From Elysia marginata (taxonomy: Eukaryota; Mollusca; Gastropoda; Plakobranchidae): 25,038 bases of DNA. Below the pieces are notes generated by a model, which was given only the letters and a program-made list of their open reading frames with translations, had not been told where the DNA came from and did no database searches. The stretch covers positions 236,694-261,731 of the forward strand of contig BMAT01006032.1 in the NCBI GenBank assembly GCA_019649035.1, given 5' to 3'. The position numbers and the translations under genes are program-made. Shown in pieces: positions 9,257 through 19,200 of the stretch; the stretch's first letter is position 1; each line of letters begins with the position of its first letter.

Positions 9257-11445
9257 CTGGGAGGGGAGAGAGGAAAAATAAATAAATTTAGAGACACTTA
9301 CAAATTTAATAGATAAGTTAATTAGTTGTGTGCCACCACTGTCAGTCAAACACCGGAATTAAAAACTGAAATTTTAGTCATTGATGAGGAAAAACATATA
9401 TGCAGTAAATCTCAACAATATCCCTTTTTTAAAAGTACAACTCTTACAGTAGCAAAAACTATGTCTTTCTCTTACTAGGACTTGATCTAGCTGAAAAAAA
9501 TAATTAGAAATGCCAGAAAATAAGTAACTAAAAAATAACCACATTTTTTTATGAAAGTCACAAAACTTTCTAAGGCAGTTGTGAAAAATTTTTTTAAAAT
9601 CAACAAAAGTTGCAATTTGTCATTATTTGGCCAAAAGTTGCAAATCTTGATTGCAATTTCCTAGGTAGACAGACCATCTTGAGCAGTAACATCCAGCTTA
9701 AATTGCATTTGCCCGTACATATAAACAGTCCATTTAACAATTTATCAAATTACGCATAGATGATGTCTGGTCTCAACCTGTAAAGAGACAGCTGGTTGAG
9801 ATGTTACCTTCACTGAGTTGATGGTAGTTTTTTTTGTCCACTTAAAAATTTTCCAAATCCTCCATATGGTGCTTATATGTAGAGAGAGCTGAGCTAATAG
9901 AGACCTTCTTAAAAATTGTAATTGATACAAAGCAACATTTTGAGGCAAACTTAAGCTCTGAAAAGGCAGAGATGCAAGCGCCTTACGCACAAAAAACAGG
10001 AAAAATATCAATTGGCACTGATAAACAACAGCTGCCCTCTATAGAATCTTTGATAGATCAACTAAAAAGGGTAAACATAACTTTTTAACAGGTTATCACA
10101 GCTGTACAACCCAAAAGAAGTGTCTCATTTTCTTTACATCCAAGTTTGGACAATTTTCTTTAATTTTAGCCTTAATAACCTTCAAATTTCCTGCTTTTTT
10201 GGGCTAAAGATTACTGCTAAAAAATTGAAATTCCTGCAAAAATTGGAAAAATTGCATCTCTGGAAAGTTAAAGAATAGAAGGGGTAGCCAACCTCTTACT
10301 CAGTTACTGCGTTTTTCACCATTTTAAATTTATAGCTGGTTAATCAACAACACCTTTTAATATTGATATTTAAAACTTAAAATTCCCAAACAAAATAATC
10401 ACAAATGCAAATACTACAAGGAATAAATCTTTACTTTATTACCAGAATATGACATGATGAAGTCATGAAATCTCAAGACTTGTGAAGATGGGATTGAAAT
10501 TGCTGCATGCACGGGTTACACTTGAGGTAAAAAAAACCCAGCTAAATGAAGATTACTGCTTGTTTATCATCAGAGCTCTAGCAAAACCTGTAATAAAGGA
10601 AAAAAAAGATTTTCGTTTGAAGGTAGTAAACATTTCATCTTTTAAGGTAGTGTAACTGTTTGCTACAGAGTGGCTATGCATCAATTAACGCATGATCATA
10701 TCAGTAAAATATCTTCCAAACCAAAGTCATAGCTAATTTCAGTATTTTAGCTTTGATATATATCAGTACTTCAGTATTTTGGCAATCATTCTGGTACTTA
10801 GATACTGAAATGCTCTGACTGACTTAACATCTTTTTCATCTCTATTTTAAAAGCCTTAACTTCATGGTAACAAGTAAATAGTGGCAGAAGGATTTCCACA
10901 CAGGAAAGCTAAACTAGCTACGCCAAAACTTCATGATATCACTATCAAATTCATTAAATCTTAAATTTTATCATTTTTAAACATACAGAGTCCTGTGCAA
11001 CAAGATGCTTTTTTTTAAAATTAATGTCAACTCGCATTGTAGAATTTAATGCTCTTTGCTTTCTTCTGTAATCCAAATCGCAAAAATGCATGCGCATTGT
11101 ACTTTGTAGGCCTATAGTAACTTTTGTTTCATTGGTGCTATTTAGGTTATTGTTTCATAGAAAGTTTTTAAAAAGGCAACTCTTGCAGTTCAGGGTATTT
11201 CCCGGGTCGGAAAAAAATCCTCGATTTGCAGTTGCAGGGAAATTGTTTCATAGAGAGCTATTAAAAAGGCAACTTTTGCAGTTCAAGACATTTCCCCAGT
11301 AGGAAGGAGTCCTTGATTTGCAGTTGCAGGGAAAGAGTTTCCAAAAGGTAAAGCTTGACACCATGAGTGTCAGATAAGGGGTTGGAAGTGTGGAGTGGCT
11401 CGACGGTAGGATCTACTCTTTGAGTACACTTTTCTCATATTCCTT
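9257..11445 (-). other. Probable intron of the zinc-finger gene; no exon found
   Basis: AT-rich sequence lying 5' of the exon at 9053-9256 on the minus strand, running into the assembly gap. I searched the minus strand for a coding segment ending in a phase-1 donor with Ser/Tyr/Gln composition and found none. The only clear structure is the 93-base tandem duplication at 11150-11334. The missing 5' exons may be short, or lie in the gap or beyond it. Confidence 0.5.
11150..11334. repeat. Two tandem copies of a 93-base unit
   Basis: Unit 1 starts at 11150 and unit 2 at 11243, both with TTGTTTCATAG. Each contains AAAAAGGCAAC, TTGCAGTTCA, a TTTCCC segment and GATTTGCAGTTGCAGGGAAA. The units differ by scattered substitutions, so the duplication is not recent. 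It ends about 110 bases before the assembly gap. Confidence 0.85.
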
Positions 11446-12134
11446 NNNNNNNNNNNNNNNNNNNNNNNNNNNNNNNNNNNNNNNNNNNNNNNNNNNNNNN
11501 NNNNNNNNNNNNNNNNNNNNNNNNNNNNNNNNNNNNNNNNNNNNNNNNNNNNNNNNNNNNNNNNNNNNNNNNNNNNNNNNNNNNNNNNNNNNNNNNNNNN
11601 NNNNNNNNNNNNNNNNNNNNNNNNNNNNNNNNNNNNNNNNNNNNNNNNNNNNNNNNNNNNNNNNNNNNNNNNNNNNNNNNNNNNNNNNNNNNNNNNNNNN
11701 NNNNNNNNNNNNNNNNNNNNNNNNNNNNNNNNNNNNNNNNNNNNNNNNNNNNNNNNNNNNNNNNNNNNNNNNNNNNNNNNNNNNNNNNNNNNNNNNNNNN
11801 NNNNNNNNNNNNNNNNNNNNNNNNNNNNNNNNNNNNNNNNNNNNNNNNNNNNNNNNNNNNNNNNNNNNNNNNNNNNNNNNNNNNNNNNNNNNNNNNNNNN
11901 NNNNNNNNNNNNNNNNNNNNNNNNNNNNNNNNNNNNNNNNNNNNNNNNNNNNNNNNNNNNNNNNNNNNNNNNNNNNNNNNNNNNNNNNNNNNNNNNNNNN
12001 NNNNNNNNNNNNNNNNNNNNNNNNNNNNNNNNNNNNNNNNNNNNNNNNNNNNNNNNNNNNNNNNNNNNNNNNNNNNNNNNNNNNNNNNNNNNNNNNNNNN
12101 NNNNNNNNNNNNNNNNNNNNNNNNNNNNNNNNNN
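11446..12134. other. Assembly gap (run of N)
   Basis: 689 undetermined bases. Open frames that run across it are artefacts of N codons. It lies between the two divergently oriented genes and could hide 5' exons or the promoter of the minus-strand gene. Confidence 0.99.
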
Positions 12135-12430
12135 CCGTTTGCTTGCTCTTCGCGAGCGCTTGCGCTATGCAACGGCCCTCAGGACTTGTCAGTCTTGGAG
12201 ACGTTGACCCAGTGTTGTGGAAACCAGGAAAGTCGTGTTACAAAATACCTTCTATTCTACAACCTGACTCTAAGGCCTTCATTCCCACCTGTTGGGATAC
12301 ATTGCCTGCTATATTATTACTGAGAATTGTGTATTCATAAGATTCATTTGTAGGGTTTTAGGGTAGTTAGATTAGCTTAATAGTTTAGCGTAGATAACGG
12401 CCTCCTGTACACAACACCTTCTGTAATAAA
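12135..12430 (+). other. Possible terminal exon fragment, very uncertain
   Basis: Emerging from the gap, the plus strand has an open frame to a TAA at 12338-12340, followed about 85 bases later by AATAAAATAAA (from 12424). The peptide contains SLGDVDPVLWKPGKSCYK and has no domain that I recognise. It is less AT-rich than the flanks. It could be the 3' end of a small gene or transcript hidden by the gap, or part of a transposable element. Coding status is not established. Confidence 0.2.
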
Positions 12431-13147
12431 ATAAAGGTATCGGCATCACTATAGAGATCTATCAACCTGACAAATTCTCTAGATCTAGGGACCGCATTTG
12501 TTTAAGAATGCCCCTGTGGCTGTGTGGAAATCATTCCAACCAATGAATCCAACTCTGAAATCTTCAGATTGATACTGATACTAGATCTAGATCTAGACTC
12601 TAGTGATAGCTAAATCTAGATTAAATGTGCGGCACGAAAGTAATTTGTGGTAAATACGCACTTTTTCCAAGCCTAGATCTTCAAATTATCTTGAATTGCG
12701 AGACGCTGCATTTTGATCTTACAAGCATAGCACGCACACTGCAACTGTAGACCACAGTGTAGAAAGCTTACCGAAGTAATTCACAAAATAACTCAAATGC
12801 TAGGCTAAGATGAGGCTCAACGAGAAGCCTTACCATGCGGAAGTTACTTTGTGAAAACCGAAAGTAGATAATCTAGGTTACTTTCGATACTTTCGTTGGA
12901 AACATTTCTTTCTAGACATCTCGCCTAGATGGCCACTAACGCTTCTAATACCTTATAGATTAAAGTAGATTTGATACATGAAACGAGATTTTAGACTTTC
13001 AATAGGCCTATTTATCATTGCTTTCATTACTGTAATAGAATCTAGTCAACTCTAGATATTGGCCAAAGTTCTATCTCATCTAAATTTCCACATCCAGTAG
13101 AGGCCGGGATCCTAACGACTTGCTTTCCTTCCTGACCAAGTTAAAAG
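12431..13147 (+). promoter_or_regulatory. Upstream region of NOL7 with clustered CTAGA motifs
   Basis: The region before the NOL7 start codon contains many CTAGA/TCTAG occurrences, for example at 12479-12488, 12581-12603, 12614-12619, 13043-13047 and 13054-13059. No clear TATA box or initiator stands out. The transcription start is not visible. The cluster may be a simple-sequence tendency of this genome rather than regulatory. Confidence 0.3.
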
Positions 13148-13202
13148 ATGCCGAGAAAAAACTTGGACGATTTGGCAATGGATGCTTTTGACAGTTCTTC
13201 AG
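13148..13202 (+). CDS. NOL7: NOL7 exon 1
   Basis: Encodes MPRKNLDDLAMDAFDSSS plus one base of a split codon. The start codon has A at -3. The donor is TCAG|GTAGGT and leaves phase 1, which joins exon 2 to give Asp. The next ATG in frame is at 13178, but the first is favoured because an in-frame stop lies directly upstream and the basic MPRK start is plausible for a nucleolar protein. Confidence 0.85.
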
Positions 13203-16200
13203 GTAGGTATAGATGTAATAATTATCTTAATTTGGAAAGATAATTATCTTAATTTGGAAAGATTTCCACCCATGGGTGCCATCCTAGCTAAGCCTTAGAA
13301 ACTTCATGACAATAAATTCATCACACTCACAGTCCTGTTCTAGCAATGAAATGCATTAGGCTTATTTTGGGTACTGCTTTTTCTCGATACAATCCTTCTC
13401 AATAACCCCTGAGAACCCTTGATAACCTTCGAGAATCTTCGAGAACCCTTGAGAACCTTCAAAAACCCTCGAGAACCCTGCATGCATATATAATCTTAAA
13501 TTGATATGTAAAATTTGTAGAAAAAACTTTAAGAAAACCATGGATTTCATGTGTTTGTAGCCTAGAGTATAGATCTAGGCCTACTTCTATCTGTGGCAGT
13601 GATGATAGCATCAGTTTGTCGTCTGCTGGGTAGACTGAGGTAGGTCTGTGCGGTTAAGTAGGCCTGATGATGAGCAATTGCAATTCAGATATCGGTACCC
13701 AAAATCTGTTGCCTTTAAATATTGCAATGTGTTTATGATTGTTATATTTGATACACAAGTTATATCGCATCTATAAACATTTGGGTCTATGCATGGGGTG
13801 TATGGTGGTTATAACCTCGTTACCGACATCGTTCCTTTCTAACCACAACACTGCACTAAACCTAAGTGTGGCTGTACCAAACGAAAATTAGACTTAAAAT
13901 ATTTTCATGAAATTGATGTTTTAGTATGTAGTTTTCTCAAATTTTACTTAATTTGTGTGAATATATGTGGGGTTCTTGAGGTTTATCGAGAAATTTTTAC
14001 CGATTATTTTAATTTCAATTTATTAAAAATTAACAATTTTTAATTTTAATAAAAATTAACAACAAAAGGAGAGTAATTTCAATTTAAATAAATATGCAGT
14101 GACTATAGCACGGTCCCAGACATAGAAATAGCCTGGCGTCCACAGCATGGTCCGGGACATAGGTTAGGAATAGCCGGGTGGCTAGTGCTGTTCTGGACCT
14201 GATGCCCACATATGTTTACTGTTATAGATCTAAATTAAAATACTATTTGTTATTCTAAAAAAATTAATATTGGTTGTTCTACATGCTGTATGTAGCATCT
14301 GGTTGCATTGGACTTCTCTGATGGAACAGCGAAGGATTCAACAAACATTAGACTTTGTGCTCATTTTTGTCTGACACTGTACATATAGTAGTCTACTGGC
14401 TATATAGGCCTAAGATCCTGGCGGAGGAAGCTGAGGAATCCGGCTCCTCTGCTATGGCTGCCAAAAGTAGCAAAAACCCTCTTGAAACTTTGGTGGCATT
14501 TATGTGTAAAGTAAAGGTAAAGGTAGTCCCATACTCGACTTGAGCGTAGGGGAACAAGGAGCAGGGTCCTTGTTTTTCTAGGCACATGGCATAGTGAGGT
14601 AGTTTGTATTTGCTTTCCTCGCCACCTTTACTTTCGCCGAGTCTTAAGAGACCTAGCTACCCATCAAGTGCTGGGTGGGCACAGGGGAGCAAATAAAATT
14701 TAGCCCGCACTGGGGATCGAACTCGTGACCTCTCAGATAGCGGTCAACCGCCCTACCGATTGCGCCACTGCTCACCCCCGTTTAAGTGTAACGAATTGTA
14801 ATTTACCTCCCTATGACAATCATTGCTAAGAACCAATTGGCAATATAAGCCTTTGATTTATTTATTATTGTCAACTATCTTAATTTGCTGTGTGAACAAT
14901 TGAGATACCCACTGTTTTGTTTTGCTGTTTTGTGTTTTTTCTTCTTTGTTTTATGCATTGTTGTTGATAAAACTAAACTGAGTCAAGAGCTGTCCTTACG
15001 AGAGTATGACATTCCATTTAGAAGTGAAATTATAGTCGCCACAGGTATGGTTTCAGGTTTGCTTACGTTTCATGTGCTTCACTCATTGTCTGTGAGGTCA
15101 TTACCACAAAATCAAACTTTACATCAGAAGAACACACAAGACTTCTGAATTTATGTAAGAAAATAACAGAACTACAAATATATGTCAAATTGGAACTGGA
15201 GTACAGACCTATCACAAATAGATCGAGAAGTTTGGTGGGACATTCTATTGCTATTTCAATACTAAATGGCATCCAATCTGTAACAACTGTATGTTTGGAA
15301 AATCTTAAGTTAAATTCTGGTGCCTTAGGGTTCAAAATGTATAGGAGCTTAGCTTTCTTTGTTGCTGTAACCCTGAAAAATAGTCTATAATAAGATTCTC
15401 GTCAGCAGCTTTATTCCATACAGTAAAAGTCTTTATAGGTTCAAAAGATTGATGCTCAGCCTTGTAGACTGGCATTAGATGGAACATTGTATGATCTGAC
15501 GCGCTGAGCGGTGGTATCTGCCTGTCTCAGTAAGCCTTGTAAGGCTGATTTTTTTACAAGAAAGTAATTATACAAGCGTCATGTTGTTCCGTGTGTGACA
15601 GTTAAATATTTGGAAAGATCACCATTCAGCTGGACATGGTTAAAGCTGTATGTAAATTAAGAATATATTATGCCAGTTGATCTGAGATTTAATCAGTGTA
15701 AAAATTTATGGCGGTTGTTTTTCCCGCCTGAGGATTCATATATTATAAGCAACAGTTAGAAAAAATGTCCATGCTTGTGTATTGAGCATAGTTATGAAAG
15801 CGACAGAATCACAGGTGTTGTAACCATGGCTTTGCTAATTGCAACTAAAATATTCAAATCATATTTCTCTCAATAACTTACAGACGATGATGCGCCCGAG
15901 GAGATCAGTGTCACATCCTCTCGGCAGGAACGAGTTGCACAGCTCAAGAGTATCCGGAAGGCAGACCAGGAGAAGAAAGAGGAAGAAAAAGAACGCAGAA
16001 GACGAAGAAATGAGATGTTCCATATGCAAAAGGTAGCACAAATGAAACTCACCAAAGATTTTATTTTTGGTACATGTACATGTAGTATCTGATTTATGTT
16101 TAAAATGATGCTCAATGAAGCCCAGCAAAATCATAAATAAATGCATCTCTAGTTGGATTCCAAATTGATTGTTCTTGTCTTTAAGATGAAGTTCGTAAGA

Positions 16201-19200
16201 TTAGCAAACTTTTTACAAAGTAGATATGCCAAAGGAAGAAAGAATTGAGAAGTCATTATCTTAGAGTTAACCAATATAATCGCAGTATTTTCTTATTTCA
16301 AATATTGTCACAAACATGTTACAGAGGGTTGAAAGCACTTTTGTGTGACAGCCCTATATGGCAAAACAATTTTCTTTACAGCTTTTTTTTTATACCCCTA
16401 GGAGAGAAAGTTGCAAGAACTCAGTAAAAGAAGATTGCCGCAAGATGTTCTTGAAGGAATCCCCGCAAAGTCTTCAAAAATTACAGCAAGTAGGATAACA
16501 TGTTTAAAATAATAAGACGTCAAATGTGCTAATTTAGAACTGCAAAAGTTGTCTCCCATTAGTCATAGTTAGTAAAGTATGTTATGGTTAATTTTATGCA
16601 TACAATTTGTCAACCATCTGTTTCAAGGTGTTAATGCTTTTCAGTTTCAAATGAAAAAAAAATTGAACCGGATAGAGCATAATTACCAGACACCTTCAGT
16701 AATACTGTAAAAAGCAACAAAGAGCAAAAGTTCTATAAATATTGGCTATATCATACATACAGAGGATTTTATGTAACTCTTGAACATAAGACTGTTGGCC
16801 CACTCCTTGTTGAGGCAGGGTTTTGGAAGAGTGTTATGCAGGAGAGGAAACACCTTTTGGTTTTCTGTATTAACCTGCTGTTGTTTTTTGTTTTTTTTTG
16901 GTCACTTTAACTTGTTTCCGAATATTGATGAATAAAGTCTTGACAATGTCTCTCGTCGTAATTGTTCGCTCTACTGGCTGCACTATATGCGGCCGCTCGG
17001 ACTGAAAGAGTTAAGATTAAGTGCTCAAGATCAGGTCATAAGTTTACGTTATAAAGCTTATCCATTCAATAGGATTTTAGAGAGGTTCAATGGAAAATTA
17101 TAAATTATAACAGGATGACCTCTTCAGTCAAATGCAGTTGGAACCGCGAAATTAGAGAAATCAGGAATTCTTATGAAATGGAGAAAAAAAAACAACTCTC
17201 TTTCGTCATGTCTGTTTTAACTCCAAAATAGGTTTAGGGTTTAATTGTCCATAGACTCTAGTTAGTGTTGTTCAAAAAAAAGGAAACATTTAATCTTTGA
17301 AAAAAGTTGAATTTAACAGAGATTTTGTTTTAAGCGAGAGGACTCTACTGAACATGTGCCTCATTATATTTTCAAATGTACATTCCATAACGTACAGAGG
17401 CTGAAGAAAAGAGCCAGTCAAACGAAGAGAACAACTCGGATGTTCCTGAAGAAGCCAAAGACAAGGAGGCGGGTGTCAAGTCAGATGAATCTGCCGGGGA
17501 AGACGAAGGCTTTGATGAAGCCCCATCCGATTTTATACCTTTGGGGTGAGTGTTAAAGTATGGGTAAATCTAAAGGAATTTGAATAATAGTGATACCCTC
17601 TAATTACTAAAACTGAAACTAAAACTCATCAAACTTTCTTCAGTCTCAGCCTCTCAGGATAACAGCCGTTTTCTCTTTCTTTGGTGTCTCAATTTCCTTG
17701 TTCAAAGATCACCTATCTGCATAAATTTAAGGGTGCCTGCAGTCATTTCATTGTTAGTTGAAAATGAAATGGTCTCATATCATGTTCTATTAGGCTCAGG
17801 CCTACATGTATTTAGGATCTGAAATAAGTTAATGGCAGCACTGTATAGATTAAATTGATGATAAAGCCTGTAAAATCTAAATCTAGTCCTATATATTTTG
17901 TAAAAATCATAATTGGATTATAAATGATTCAAGTGATTAGATAGCCTAATTTAACAACCTAAATAATCTCCCAGTTATTTCTAAAACTTGAATTTCACTT
18001 GTTGACTCTTTCCAGTTTTTAAATCTTCATATTACATTTTGAAAAATCTTTGAAATAAGAAGCCCCTTTTCATTTGTTGAATAACTTTTATCTATGACAT
18101 TTGTTTTATATGACATGCAAAATTTGCAATGCTCAGCTCATCGTCAATTTTTAACAAAAATCGTTTGGCTTCCCTGATCTTTATTTGATTGTCAGATTGC
18201 TTTTTTTGTAACATTTTTTCATCATGTTTCTGTTGATTTTAAATTTTCTTTTTGTTTTTAAATAGCTCTACCAACCTTGCTGTAGTGACTGAAAACCAGG
18301 TGTCCAAAATGAGGGTTAACTCGGTCCAGAAGGCGCTGAACTTTAGAGAAAGTCGTCTCTACAACCACAAACTGATCCCACGACAGACCAGTAAGTTTAG
18401 CGCTTATTTGTCTTTTCCATTTAACTCTAGTGTCTACGGGTCAAGTGCATATAAATAAAATGCGTCACTGCTCTTGCAAAATGGCATATGTTATTTTTAC
18501 AGTTAAGAAAAAGTCAACCCTTGAACCTGAATGGCGTAACTCATTTACTTACATTTTTCATTTGAAAAAAAAAATGGCTTAGTGCATTTTAAATATTTTT
18601 CTACTGTAAGAGAGGCACTGATCTTAAGATTACAGTGGTATGCGTATTCTACAATGACAAATGGATGTTTTCTTATTTTAAGATGCAAACTATTTGTTTT
18701 GAGAGCAAAAGATGTTTATTTCTGTACAATCATGTTTCTGATAAAATAATTCGTGACGGACTTATAAAATGTGTTACTGAAAAATCAGGCTCTTTTTTTA
18801 AGATAAGAATAACTGCGCGCCGATGAAGTACAACAAGTGATCATGGTGCTGTATGTTTTCTATCTATCTTGCGACTGCAGTTGAAATATTTGCTACGGCT
18901 ATCTCTTTCCATCTTCCTCTGTCCTCCATTTCACAAGCAAGGTATTCCTGTGGTATTCCTGTGTTCTATTCAAGTTGAGCAATGTATGTATGTTGCTGTC
19001 TACCAACGCTTCATTTCTCATGTTTAGGTTCCATAGGATCATTTCATGTACTATTTCGTTTCTTTTCTCTGGCAGTGTCCTCTGAATCTGAGGCACATTT
19101 CCTTTATTGTGGTTGTAACGCTTGGCAGTTTATTGTGTAGGGCTTCATTTGGGATTTATTCCTGCCATGTTACTCATTTGACTACTCTAAACATCTTTGT

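Larger units (their letters stand above)
13203..15883 (+). other. NOL7 intron 1
   Basis: A 2,681-base intron with donor GTAGGT and acceptor AATAACTTACAG. It contains a 22-base perfect duplication, a 10-bp minisatellite, a degenerate tandem segment near 14100-14200 and a full-length SINE. Short open frames in 14880-15390 have no recognisable domain, and I do not call them genes. Confidence 0.8.

Noticed and set aside
11390..12340. Open frames crossing the assembly gap on both strands
   Set aside because: Most of their length is undetermined bases, which cannot create stop codons.
14700..14780. tRNA gene
   Set aside because: A-box and B-box-like sequences are present but continue into a non-tRNA body with tail and target-site duplication, and a headless relative exists at 7483-7587. 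It is a SINE head.
14885..15390. Two plus-strand open frames of 87 and 66 residues in NOL7 intron 1
   Set aside because: No recognisable domain, hydrophobic simple composition in the first, no splice context joining them to NOL7.
15839..16036. 65-residue plus-strand frame with many Arg/Lys over NOL7 exon 2
   Set aside because: It is a shifted frame of exon 2; the frame giving DDDAPEEIS matches NOL7 and both neighbouring exon phases.
18485..18590. Extra NOL7 exon after TTTTTACAG at about 18502
   Set aside because: The frame continues (KKKSTLEPEWRN) but runs into a Phe/Lys-rich stretch and a stop without a usable donor. The exon at 19656 has a better acceptor and exact phase.
18899..19096. 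65-residue minus-strand protein gene in NOL7 intron 5
   Set aside because: It is one open segment of the broken LINE ORF; its neighbours in other frames continue the same retrotransposon homology.
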